Source: an uncultured Prevotellaceae bacterium (GTDB lineage Bacteria; Bacteroidota; Bacteroidia; Bacteroidales; Bacteroidaceae). From it: a stretch of DNA of 57,793 nt. The position numbers and the translations under genes are program-made. Below, piece by piece: positions 9,087 to 17,721 of the stretch; positions within the stretch are counted from its first letter, which is position 1, and each line of letters opens with the position of its first letter. The stretch spans positions 1 through 57,793 of the forward strand of contig CADCIB010000017.1 of assembly GCA_902801375.1 (NCBI GenBank), in the 5' to 3' direction. The notes beneath the pieces are model-generated. The model was not told the origin of the DNA and did no database searches. It worked only from the letters and a program-made list of their open reading frames with translations.

Positions 9087-9171
9087 TTTTTTTGCCATTA
9101 TTTTCCAAAAAAATGCACTTGGCCTTGTTTTTTGCACTATCTTCCCCCAAATACGGGCTATTATCTTGTAG

Positions 9172-9678
9172 TTATAGGCCCAAAGCCTGCTCATCGGTCA
9201 TCACCACTACCCTCCCCTCTCGCAACGATTTTCTCACATCAATGATGCGCTGGTTGCTGCTTCCTCGGAACAAAAGGTCGGGGTCTCTCAGACTTTTGAC
9301 GAAAGGTCCGTCCACCAAAACATCAATCAGTTTAAGCAAAGGTTGTTTGTCTTCCCGTTTGATGAGCCACTCAAAGCGGTAGCCCGTATAGCACCAGATG
9401 GTCTTAAAGCAGTTCTGTCGGATGGCCTGCGCCAGCTCTGCGAAGCCTTGTGCCTGCATCATGGGGTCGCCGCCTGAGAAGGTGACATCGGCAAACTCGT
9501 CGTCCATCACCTCACGCAACAGGTCGTTGGTGCTCATCCATCGGCCGTGATGAATGTCCCACGACTGTGGGTTATGGCAGCCTTCGCAGGCATTCTCGCA
9601 TCCTGCACAATAGATGGAGGTCCGGAATCCCGGACCATCCACCATCGTATCTTTCACTATGTCGAGTACGCTGATCAT
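9172..9678 (-). CDS. nrdG: Anaerobic ribonucleotide reductase activase NrdG
   Basis: 168 residues. A radical SAM enzyme that makes the glycyl radical on NrdD. The cluster motif CENACEGCHN (CxxxCxxC) is at residues ~28-37, preceded by VDGPGFRTSIYCAGC, and FSGGDPM is the GGE-like SAM-binding loop. Length is normal for NrdG. It lies 48 bp downstream of nrdD on the same strand, the usual pairing, and no terminator is visible between them. Works only without oxygen. Confidence 0.95.
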   Translation of the reverse strand: MISVLDIVKDTMVDGPGFRTSIYCAGCENACEGCHNPQSWDIHHGRWMSTNDLLREVMDDEFADVTFSGGDPMMQAQGFAELAQAIRQNCFKTIWCYTGYRFEWLIKREDKQPLLKLIDVLVDGPFVKSLRDPDLLFRGSSNQRIIDVRKSLREGRVVVMTDEQALGL

Positions 9679-9726
9679 CGATGAGCTAAACGTTGGAAAA
9701 AGAAGAGGGTATAGGTTTCTGTTTTT

Positions 9727-11970
9727 TCAAAGTCTTTCGAAAAGCTGTAGCTGGTTTCCGCCATCCACATGGGTTACGCGGTCGTTCAGTTCGCAGAGCT
9801 TACCATGATTCCACCGGTCAGTAGTCCCCACGAGATAACCCGTGATGCGCTGCAGACGATCGATGTGATGGCTTCCACAACGGGGGCAAACGGTCATCTG
9901 CGGGTCGGCATTCTCGTAGCCGCAGTCCATACAACGGTTGCGGTTGTGGTTCACGCTGCCATAGCCCATGTCGTATTTATCCATCATGTCCACTACATTC
10001 ATGATGACCTTCGGATTGTGGGTGGCATCGCCGTCGATCTCCACATAGAAGATGTGACCGCCACGCGTCAGGTTGTGGTAGGGAGCCTCCACCTCAGCCT
10101 TGTGCTTGGCATTACACTTATAATAGACAGGCACGTGGTTTGAGTTTGTATAGTATTCGCGGTCGGTGACACCAGGGATGATGCCAAACTTCTTACGGTC
10201 TATTTTTGTGAAACGTCCAGAGAGTCCTTCAGCCGGAGTCGCCAACACACTATAGTTATGCTGATAGTGCTCGGAGAAGTCGTTGACGCGGTCGCGCATG
10301 TAGGTGATAATCTTCAATCCAAGCTGCTGAGCCTCTTCCGACTCACCATGATGCTTGCCAATGAGCGCCACCAGACACTCGGCCAGTCCGATGAAGCCAA
10401 TGCCCAAAGTTCCCTGGTTGATTACGCTGGCAATGGTGTCGTTGGGCTTCAGTTTCTCAGCATCAATCCAGAGGCTTTGCATCAGCAAGGGGAACTGCTT
10501 GGCGAAAGCCGTTTTCTGGAACTCATAACGGTCGTTCAGTTGTCGGGCGGCAACTTCGAGCATATTGTCGAGTTTTGCAAAGAACTGGGCGATCCGTTCC
10601 TCCTTATTCTCGATGCCCATGCATTCGATAGCCAGTCGTACGATGTTGATTGTGGTGAACGACAGGTTGCCACGCCCTATCGACGTGCGCGGTCCGAAGC
10701 GGTTCTCAAACACCCGCGTACGGCAGCCCATCGTGGCCACCTCGTGCATATAGCGCTTAGGGTCGTCGGCACGCCACTCGCTATCCACGTTATACGATGC
10801 GTCGAGATTGAGATAATTGGGGAAGAACCGACGTGCTGTCACCTTGCAGGCCATCTGGTAGAGATCGTAGTTGGGATCTTCTGGCAGATAGTTCACACCG
10901 CGTTTTTTCTTCCATATCTGTATGGGGAAGATGGCCGTTTCTCCATCGCCCACACCCTCGTAGGTCGATTTCAGCAGCTCACGCATGATGCAACGCCCCT
11001 CGGCAGAGGTGTCGGTGCCGTAGTTGATGCTGGAAAACACCACCTGATTTCCACCACGCGAGTGGATGGTGTTCATATTATGGATGAAGGCTTCCATCGC
11101 CTGATGCACACGACTCACAGTTCGGTTGATAGCATGCTGCACCACGCGGTCGTCGCCTTTCAGTCCTTCAAGCGGCTTTGTCTCGTAGTCTTTTATACCT
11201 ATATTATATACGTGCGCGAGACTGCGTCCTTCCAAAGATTCCAAGGATTTCAGTTCCTCGATGAAACTCTGGCGCACAAACGGAGCCAAATAGAAGTCGA
11301 AAGCAGGGATAGCTTGTCCGCCGTGCATCTCGTTTTGAGCCGTCTCCATCGAGATACAGGCCAGCACCGATGCTGTCTCGATGCGCTTGGCGGGGCGGGA
11401 ACTTCCGTGCCCAGCCATAATGCCGCGCTCAAGGATATGGTCGAGCGGGTGTTGCACGCAGGTGAGCGACTTGGTGGGATAGTAATCCTTGTCGTGAATA
11501 TGGAGGTAATTATTCTTCACGGCATCGCGCGCCTCCTGACTCAGCAGATAGTCGTCGACGAAGGGCTTTGTCGACTCGCTGGCGAACTTCATCATCATGC
11601 CTGCGGGCGTATCAGCATTCATGTTTGCGTTCTCACGCGTCACATCGTTGTTCTTGATATTGATAATCTCCAAGAACACATCGCGCGTTTTGGCTTTGCG
11701 CGCAATACTACGCTCGTGGCGGTAGGCTATGTACTTCTGCGCCACGTCTTTCCGCTCGCTCTTCATCAGCTCCAGTTCCACCAGATCCTGAATGTCCTCG
11801 ACGGTCATCTGCGGTTTTCCACCCACCGAGATATTATCCGTAATCTGCTCTATGAGTCCTTCGTCGTCGCCCTGCTCTGTGGTGAGCATCGCTTTGCGGA
11901 TAGCGGCCTTGATTTTCTGTTCGTTGAACCCAACGATGCGCCCGTCGCGCTTCACAACTGTCTGTATCAT
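9727..11970 (-). CDS. nrdD: Anaerobic ribonucleoside-triphosphate reductase NrdD
   Basis: 747 residues, normal length. It reduces ribonucleoside triphosphates to deoxyribonucleotides under anaerobiosis. The N-terminal ~90 residues form an ATP-cone allosteric domain (VVKRDGRIVGFNEQKI). The C-terminus carries a zinc-ribbon (CMDCGYENAD..CPRCGS) followed by the glycyl radical motif RITGYLVGTTDRWNHGK, where the Gly becomes the radical. Co-transcribed with nrdG. A TACCTTTG -7 box lies 45 nt upstream of the start. Confidence 0.97.
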   Translation of the reverse strand: MIQTVVKRDGRIVGFNEQKIKAAIRKAMLTTEQGDDEGLIEQITDNISVGGKPQMTVEDIQDLVELELMKSERKDVAQKYIAYRHERSIARKAKTRDVFLEIINIKNNDVTRENANMNADTPAGMMMKFASESTKPFVDDYLLSQEARDAVKNNYLHIHDKDYYPTKSLTCVQHPLDHILERGIMAGHGSSRPAKRIETASVLACISMETAQNEMHGGQAIPAFDFYLAPFVRQSFIEELKSLESLEGRSLAHVYNIGIKDYETKPLEGLKGDDRVVQHAINRTVSRVHQAMEAFIHNMNTIHSRGGNQVVFSSINYGTDTSAEGRCIMRELLKSTYEGVGDGETAIFPIQIWKKKRGVNYLPEDPNYDLYQMACKVTARRFFPNYLNLDASYNVDSEWRADDPKRYMHEVATMGCRTRVFENRFGPRTSIGRGNLSFTTINIVRLAIECMGIENKEERIAQFFAKLDNMLEVAARQLNDRYEFQKTAFAKQFPLLMQSLWIDAEKLKPNDTIASVINQGTLGIGFIGLAECLVALIGKHHGESEEAQQLGLKIITYMRDRVNDFSEHYQHNYSVLATPAEGLSGRFTKIDRKKFGIIPGVTDREYYTNSNHVPVYYKCNAKHKAEVEAPYHNLTRGGHIFYVEIDGDATHNPKVIMNVVDMMDKYDMGYGSVNHNRNRCMDCGYENADPQMTVCPRCGSHHIDRLQRITGYLVGTTDRWNHGKLCELNDRVTHVDGGNQLQLFERL

Positions 11971-12014
11971 TTTTTGAATGTCTTTTTCTGGTAAGTAATT
12001 CGATTTTGCGCATG

Positions 12015-12022
12015 CAAAGGTA
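12015..12022 (-). promoter_or_regulatory. -7 box upstream of nrdD
   Basis: TACCTTTG on the minus strand, 45 nt before the nrdD ATG. No convincing TTTGG -33 box is at the usual distance, which leaves room for an activator. Confidence 0.5.
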
Positions 12023-12205
12023 CAACAAATCCCTGAAAGTTTTCCGTTTTGGACAACAATTTACAAGTTAAATAATGTCAATTGGCTCATTATTAAATAC
12101 TTACAAAAGCCATTTGGAAAACAATTGCCAATATTACAAATACAAAAGAATCAACAGTCAAGACACATATATGTGTATAAATCTTTAATATAATAATAAT
12201 TCTGC

Positions 12206-12243
12206 CCGCTAAACTTTATGTCAATCTGAGAAAAGTTTAGCGG
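12206..12243. other. Perfect 12-bp inverted repeat in the nrdD upstream gap
   Basis: CCGCTAAACTTT (12206-12217) and AAAGTTTAGCGG (12232-12243) can form a strong hairpin, and pairing extends outward with one mismatch. There is no T run, so it is not a standard terminator. The rest of 12023-12284 is AT-rich and I see no gene in it. Confidence 0.7.
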
Positions 12244-12284
12244 ACAGCAATCATTAGAATTGATGAAAGTAAGTATGTCTGTGT

Positions 12285-12552
12285 TCTTTATTCACAATCT
12301 GACACTTGCTGTTAGATGCTTCATGAGGTCGTTGCAGATATCTTCTGAGGGCGTCGCAGATATCTTCTGAGGGCGTCGCAGATATCTTCTGAGGGCGTCG
12401 CAGATATCTTCTGAGGGCGTCGCAGATGTCTTCTGAGGGCGTCGCAGATGTCTTCTGAGGTCGTCGCAGATATCTTCTGAGGTCGTCGCAGATATCAGTA
12501 AGGATGAGAGGGCGTGACAATAGTGACAAAGGACACCCCATTTTTTTCGCGT
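12285..12552 (-). repeat. Composite repeat element, copy 1 (eight 22-bp units)
   Basis: Read on the minus strand it has three parts. An end module (12501-12552) contains GCGAAAAAAA, TGTCCTTTGTCAC, TGTCACGCCC and CATCCT. A tandem array (about 12325-12500) has 22-bp units with the core GATATCTGCGACG. A second end module (12285-12335) contains GCAACGACCTCATG and CAGCAAGTGTCAGATTGTG. The same order of parts occurs at 30620-30852 on the plus strand with five units. Because 22 is not a multiple of three, the array opens spurious reading frames that are not genes. It begins 14 bp after the stop of the S41 peptidase fusion. Confidence 0.9.
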
Positions 12553-12565
12553 AAAGAAGAAGAAG

Positions 12566-14737
12566 CTACCTTTCAAGAAGTTGGGAGATGGCACTTTCCA
12601 GTTTGTCGCCATGCAGATTTTTCAGCGCGATGTTTCCCTGACGGTCGAGCAGAAATACAAAGGGAATGGCTTGAATGCCGTAATCCTGCGTGACTGGACC
12701 GTCCCATGCTTTCAAGTCGGAAATCTGTGGCCAAGGCATATCCTCAGCTCCTAATGCCTTCAACCATGCGTCGCGGCTTTTGTCAAGCGAAATGCTGATG
12801 ATGTCAAAACCCTGTTCATGGTATTTCTGATAGAGCTCTTTCAGAAATGGAATCTCTTGTCGGCAAGGCATACACCAGGAAGCCCAAAAGTCGAGCAGCG
12901 TGACGCGTCCTGGCTGAACGAGATTGGTGAGACAGACAGGAGTACCATCAGGTGTAAAAGCTTGGATTTCACGGTAGTGATTGCCGACTTTGGTGGCTTT
13001 GACCGACTCTTGGAAATATTGCTGCTTTTTGGCTCGCGACTTCTCGCGCTCTTCGTACTGCGCAAGCAATTGGGGGTTGCAATGTGCCAACAAGAATTCT
13101 TTGTCAGCAGGAGAATAGCGGTCAAACGGATAGTTTAACGCCAATTCACTTGCGAAGGGCAGATTGATGTAGTCTCTGAGATAACCGCCATAGACGTCCA
13201 TGAAGGCACTGCTGACGGTCTCTTGAACGGTCTGTCGGAGAGCCTCCTCTTGTTCAGTAAGCGGGCGTTGAGCCTGCAGGGCATTATAATGGTCGTTGAG
13301 GGCAAACTGACGGATGCGACGCTGCCGTTCGGCTTGCAGAACACGGTCGCTGAACTGTTGGCAAAGATCGTTGCCCGACAAGGAAACACCCATAGAGTCG
13401 ACGGTGACGGTTGTAGGTAGACCTGTCAGGATCAGTTGGATGTCGAACGTCGAGGGTAGATCTGTGCCTTTCGGTTCTGTCAGCCTGAGAGTGCCCATCG
13501 TCAGGAGCAGCGAATCGGGTATTGCTGCATTCAATACGAAGCGTCCGTTGTCTATGCGTGCGCTATCAAGAAGCGTGACGGCGTTGTAGTACACGGGGTG
13601 GTGATGTTCCAGGACAATAGTACGACCATCGTAGCTGTTGTCAGGCAAAATGCCTACAATTGTCTTTGCAGCAGGTTGATGAGTCTGAGCCACATTAAGT
13701 TGAGCAGACGAAGAAGAAGGGCTCGTGGTGAGCAACCGTCGGTAGCGTTTACTGTCCTTGAGCAGAGCTACGGCTTGGGCGAGCACATCGTCTCCAGAGG
13801 GAACAAACACATCAGGGGCGATACCACCACCAGCATAGACCGTTCGATGGTTTTTCAACGTCTCGAAAGACTTCGTCATTGCTTCGGCTGGCAACACGCC
13901 ATCAGGACTGCGACGGCTTACCTCATTCCAATAATCCTCGCGAGAGCGTCCGGCGTAAGGTTTCTGGATGCTACGTCCACAGGGGGTGGTGTAGCGGGCT
14001 ACGGAGAGACGAATAGCTGAACCGTCGCTGAAAGGTAGCGTTTCCTGGATAAGCCCTTTTCCAAAGGTTCGGCTACCCATGAGAACAGCACGGTCCCAAT
14101 CCTGCAAGGCGCCAGCAAAGATTTCGGCAGCTGACATGGTCTGATCATCAATGAGCACGACAACATTGCCTTTTTCCCAGATGCCATCGACCTGAGCATT
14201 CACCTCCTGTCGGGGCTGGTGCTTTCCTTCGGTGACTACCATCAAACTACCAACGGGCAGAAACTCGTCGGCAACGGCAAGGGCGGCATCGAAGAACCCT
14301 CCGGGATTATTTCGAATATCAACCACCATACTCTTCATGCCCTTTTTTCTGAGACTATCAACCTTCATGCGGAAATCGTCGAGTGTGCTCTGAACGAACA
14401 CCCCAATGCCGATATATCCAATGCCCTTATCAATCATCTTTGCGGTAACATCGGTCTGCATAGCATTACCAATAGCCCCCTGGGCAGTCGGCCCAAGCAA
14501 GACATCTTCATTGGCGCGGGCCTGTTCTGGGGTTAGGTATTCACTATGAGGGTCGAGGCACTGCATGAGAATCATCATCTGTTGTTCCACCAACGGACTT
14601 ATGTGAACGCTGTCCACATACATATTGCGCAGAGCGTAGAACGTCATGCTCAGTTTCTCTTCAGGCTGACGCTGAGCGAAGACACTCATGCTTAGTGTAG
14701 TGAGCAGCAAGAGCGAAAAGATACGACTTTTTTTCAT
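12566..14737 (-). CDS. S41 peptidase / DUF4369-like / TlpA thioredoxin fusion
   Basis: 723 residues with a signal peptide ending SVFAQ (~22). Residues ~25-340 are an S41 C-terminal-processing peptidase core: LDPHSEYL, DIRNNPGGFF, the catalytic Ser in TMSAAEIFAG and Lys in TFGKGLIQ. The PDZ domain normally between LDPHS and the core is missing. A middle beta domain resembles DUF4369 (~355-600). The end is a TlpA-type thioredoxin fold with WASWCMPCRQ (CxxC) and a cis-Pro loop AIPFVF. It should act in the periplasm, combining proteolysis with disulfide reduction. It is the last gene of the sigma/SusCD operon, 3 bp after the preceding TlpA-like gene. Confidence 0.88.
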   Translation of the reverse strand: MKKSRIFSLLLLTTLSMSVFAQRQPEEKLSMTFYALRNMYVDSVHISPLVEQQMMILMQCLDPHSEYLTPEQARANEDVLLGPTAQGAIGNAMQTDVTAKMIDKGIGYIGIGVFVQSTLDDFRMKVDSLRKKGMKSMVVDIRNNPGGFFDAALAVADEFLPVGSLMVVTEGKHQPRQEVNAQVDGIWEKGNVVVLIDDQTMSAAEIFAGALQDWDRAVLMGSRTFGKGLIQETLPFSDGSAIRLSVARYTTPCGRSIQKPYAGRSREDYWNEVSRRSPDGVLPAEAMTKSFETLKNHRTVYAGGGIAPDVFVPSGDDVLAQAVALLKDSKRYRRLLTTSPSSSSAQLNVAQTHQPAAKTIVGILPDNSYDGRTIVLEHHHPVYYNAVTLLDSARIDNGRFVLNAAIPDSLLLTMGTLRLTEPKGTDLPSTFDIQLILTGLPTTVTVDSMGVSLSGNDLCQQFSDRVLQAERQRRIRQFALNDHYNALQAQRPLTEQEEALRQTVQETVSSAFMDVYGGYLRDYINLPFASELALNYPFDRYSPADKEFLLAHCNPQLLAQYEEREKSRAKKQQYFQESVKATKVGNHYREIQAFTPDGTPVCLTNLVQPGRVTLLDFWASWCMPCRQEIPFLKELYQKYHEQGFDIISISLDKSRDAWLKALGAEDMPWPQISDLKAWDGPVTQDYGIQAIPFVFLLDRQGNIALKNLHGDKLESAISQLLER

Positions 14738-14740
14738 GCT

Positions 14741-16759
14741 TTATTGTTCGTTTTTTAAGATTTCTACTGCGTAGGTCACTTCGTCGGCCAGACGGCTGGG
14801 GCTACCACCATAGCCTTCTTCCGTGAATCGAACGAACCCGTCTTTGACAATCATCTTACGGGGTATGGCCGTCGAGTGGTTGATGTCGTTCATCTGTGAG
14901 AACACCAAGGAGTTGTTTCCCGGCTGTGATGGGTCTTTTTTAGCATCGAAGAGCACATTGAAAGTGAAGCCCTGCTCCTTCATATAGTCGCGAGCCTTCT
15001 GCTCATAGCCGTCACCATGCTCCATGGTGTCGATGAAGAAAAACAGCACATCAGGGTCGCCCTTGAAGTGGTCGACGGCCATCTGCATGCCTGGGAAGGA
15101 TTTTTTGCAGGGATAGCACCAAGAAGCCCAGAAGTCGAGCACTACGACCTTTCCCTTCCAGTCGGCAGAATTAACTGTATTACCCTCCATGTCGGTCAGA
15201 GAGAAGGGTTTGAAAGGTTCACGGATAAGTTTCTTTCTGATTTCTTCTTTCATGGCATTCGCTTCGTCCTGTGACTTCAAGGAATTGAGAAACGCCTCGT
15301 AGCCCTCTTCACTTCCATGCTGCCGGACATAGTCCTGACGGAGCATATCCATCATAGCAGGAGTGACGGCATTGTCTTTGATGGCATGTTTCATCACTTC
15401 AGTCACCTTTTCCGACTGTCCTGACTGCTGAAGGGCCTTAATATGGGTTTCGTTCAATTCGGGTGTCAAGAAGCGGCGTTCGGGAGTAATCAAGGCAATA
15501 TAGCGAAGCGCTTCATCGGGTTTACCCATACAGAGGAGAATGTCGGCGTAGTTGCCAAGATGCTCGTCGAGCAACTTCCGGGCCAAAAAGTCCGACTGGC
15601 TGGGCGACAAGTAAATATCCTCGCAATAGGAGTGGTCGCAGACCTTCTTCATCATCTCATTAATAAGGGCGGTGGCCATAGGAAGCACAACCTCGTCGCT
15701 GACAGCCTTCTTCGTATGGAAGGCCCCAGCACTCGTGCGGTAGCACTCGGCCAACGTTTTGAAATCCATGTCGGGCATTAAGTCGATCATCTCCTGTTGC
15801 GGGTACTGACCTGAATAATAATCGGTGATGATGCTACGGTAGGCATTATAATAAACGAAAGGCTGGAATGCATCGAGCTTCATCGACTGCTGCATAGGAT
15901 ACGTCCTGAGGAAATTGATTGTGTTGCTGTGGTAGTCGTCGGCACTGCTTTTCATGAGGTCGTTGAACTTGGCACGGCGAACGGTCCATCCATCGGGGAA
16001 GTCTTTGAGTATCAACTGGTGAACACTATCTGCCTTTTGCGGTTGATTCAGGTTCATTCGATAGATGTTCTCCATAGCTATGTAGTTGCTCTCCGTGGGA
16101 TTTCCCTGATGAGAGAAAATGTCGAAAAACATCTCAGCAGCCTCTGGGAAACGGTCGCCTGTCTGCAGTTCAACAATGCGCATCATGGTGGGGAAGAACT
16201 TCGAGGCATGGTCCTGATACAGCTGTAATTCCTTCTGAAACCAGTAATATAGAGCGTCTTGTTCAATCTCTTGATAACCATTGTCGAAGTAGCCACTCAC
16301 ACCCAGGAAGGCGCTGGGCCGACGCATGATGCCCCATGCCAGGTTGCCACCCGGAAGGGGTTGACCGCTGCCGTTGTCGACAACATAGAGAAAGCCCTGA
16401 TTGTCGTTGTTGTCTTTGGTCTGTGTAAACTGGTCCCATGTGCTTTGGAACTGGAAGGCCATAAAGGCACAGTCGGTGGGTATCAGCAAGGAGCCACTCC
16501 AAGAGCCGTTCCCATTGTCGGCAAGTGCTGTGTCGGCAAGTGTCCATCGATAGTCGCGATACATGTAAACAAGGGCCACGAGATCCTTCATCCCTTCAAG
16601 TGGTCCACCTTGTGGGTGGTACTCGAAAGAAATGGTTGTTCCTGCCACAGGGGGCTTGGGAATGCCCGTCAGCCGCTGATAGGTTTCATTACTTTCTGTC
16701 TGGGAAAAGGCCATCACAGCCATTACCGCCAAAATGACGGTGGAAATCATTTTTTTCAT
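14741..16759 (-). CDS. Periplasmic TlpA-like thiol-disulfide oxidoreductase with long N-terminal domain
   Basis: 672 residues with a signal peptide (cleavage after MAFSQ). About 500 residues of unrecognised N-terminal sequence include an early beta-rich part (TISFEYHPQGGPLEGMKD) and a helical part. The C-terminal ~150 residues are a TlpA/AhpC-TSA fold with FWASWCYPCKKSFPG (CxxC) and TAIPRKMIV as the cis-Pro loop. Expected to reduce disulfides in the periplasm. It sits directly between the SusD-side lipoprotein (34 bp) and the S41/thioredoxin fusion (3 bp), so two redox domains are produced from one operon. Confidence 0.85.
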   Translation of the reverse strand: MKKMISTVILAVMAVMAFSQTESNETYQRLTGIPKPPVAGTTISFEYHPQGGPLEGMKDLVALVYMYRDYRWTLADTALADNGNGSWSGSLLIPTDCAFMAFQFQSTWDQFTQTKDNNDNQGFLYVVDNGSGQPLPGGNLAWGIMRRPSAFLGVSGYFDNGYQEIEQDALYYWFQKELQLYQDHASKFFPTMMRIVELQTGDRFPEAAEMFFDIFSHQGNPTESNYIAMENIYRMNLNQPQKADSVHQLILKDFPDGWTVRRAKFNDLMKSSADDYHSNTINFLRTYPMQQSMKLDAFQPFVYYNAYRSIITDYYSGQYPQQEMIDLMPDMDFKTLAECYRTSAGAFHTKKAVSDEVVLPMATALINEMMKKVCDHSYCEDIYLSPSQSDFLARKLLDEHLGNYADILLCMGKPDEALRYIALITPERRFLTPELNETHIKALQQSGQSEKVTEVMKHAIKDNAVTPAMMDMLRQDYVRQHGSEEGYEAFLNSLKSQDEANAMKEEIRKKLIREPFKPFSLTDMEGNTVNSADWKGKVVVLDFWASWCYPCKKSFPGMQMAVDHFKGDPDVLFFFIDTMEHGDGYEQKARDYMKEQGFTFNVLFDAKKDPSQPGNNSLVFSQMNDINHSTAIPRKMIVKDGFVRFTEEGYGGSPSRLADEVTYAVEILKNEQ

Positions 16760-16793
16760 GGGTAAATGCTTAATACTTGTCTGTTATTTTTGC

Positions 16794-17702
16794 TTATTGA
16801 ATATCTGTTTCTGCCATCTGTTCCACATCAATGCCGTATTCTTCCTTCATCCATTGCCTCACGATGGATGCCTTTTTGGCAATGCGTCCCGATGTGTCAA
16901 AAGAACTGTTCGTGAACTTTTCATTGAACTTCTCGGTGGGATAAGCAATGAGGTATTTAAGGAACAATGCAAAGTCCTGAACGGGTTTCATGGTTTTTGC
17001 CTCAATATATTCCAAGAGCCCGAAGGTGTTATAACTGCCCACGTAATTGTACCAGACGGTGCCTTGCACCTCCTCTTTAGTGAATGTTGAAGGAATTGTG
17101 ATAAGTCCTTGTTCTACAGCATATGCCAGCAAGCAAGCGTTTAGCTCGCCCTTTGCTAACTGCAGACTGTCACCGCTGAGCTGAGGTAGTCGGTTGGAAG
17201 CCAGTCCGAAGCAAAGATTGGCATAGCCATAGGAGGCTGCTGTATGCCAAAGGGTGTCCTTTTGGCTCACATTGTTGCCTGAAGCATCAAGTCCGGAATA
17301 TTCAAAAATACGTCCTAAGTCGGAAGCCAGATAAATGCGGTAGGGCAGGTATTTCCTCAATGAGTCTGGATGATAAAAGTCCAGGCAGTTATGTTTGATG
17401 AAACCCACAGCCTGTCCAACATAAGCCTCCTCGGCCTGACGACAGATATAGCCCAGCATGTCGGTCACCTGCCATCGCATCATGGCAGGATTGTAGCGGT
17501 ATAGCATCTGTGTACCATACTGGGTGTAAATGTCAACAATCTCCCGATCATAGTCATGATTTCCTTGTGGAAAGTCTATCAGGTAGTTGTTGTCCGATGG
17601 TGTGATTTCGTCATCACCACACGACACAAATAGCGTGCAAAATATAATCAGCCAGACCATCAATGGCTGTTTTGTCATGATTCTGTTCATTCTATCTGTC
17701 AT
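16794..17702 (-). CDS. SusD-associated lipoprotein, resembles import-associated zinc metallohydrolase family but lacks HExxH
   Basis: About 302 residues with a lipoprotein signal (FCTLFVSCGDDE). The order after susD and the closing pattern KASIVRQWMKEEYGIDVEQM recall the substrate-import-associated zinc metallohydrolase lipoproteins often found after SusD. No HExxH zinc motif is present anywhere; the equivalent region reads WHTAASYGYANLCF. It may therefore be a binding-only, catalytically dead member, or belong to another family. The start could be at 17702, 17690 or 17678; all keep the lipobox. Nineteen bp separate it from susD. Confidence 0.65.
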   Translation of the reverse strand: MTDRMNRIMTKQPLMVWLIIFCTLFVSCGDDEITPSDNNYLIDFPQGNHDYDREIVDIYTQYGTQMLYRYNPAMMRWQVTDMLGYICRQAEEAYVGQAVGFIKHNCLDFYHPDSLRKYLPYRIYLASDLGRIFEYSGLDASGNNVSQKDTLWHTAASYGYANLCFGLASNRLPQLSGDSLQLAKGELNACLLAYAVEQGLITIPSTFTKEEVQGTVWYNYVGSYNTFGLLEYIEAKTMKPVQDFALFLKYLIAYPTEKFNEKFTNSSFDTSGRIAKKASIVRQWMKEEYGIDVEQMAETDIQ

Positions 17703-17721
17703 TTTATGATTTCATTATTTC

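Noticed and set aside
10258-11994. Long plus-strand open frame of 578 codons opposite nrdD
   Set aside because: It is the antisense shadow of nrdD, whose motifs are unmistakable; the shadow has no recognisable domain.
12325-12500. Possible CRISPR array
   Set aside because: Units are contiguous 22-bp repeats with no unique spacers, and no cas gene is present. The same applies to the arrays at 30694-30803 and 52221-52374.
12254-12612. Minus-strand open frames with repeated LRRYLRRPQKTSATPSEDIC-like sequence
   Set aside because: They are produced by the 22-bp tandem array shifting through all frames, have no start context and overlap the end of the S41 fusion gene.
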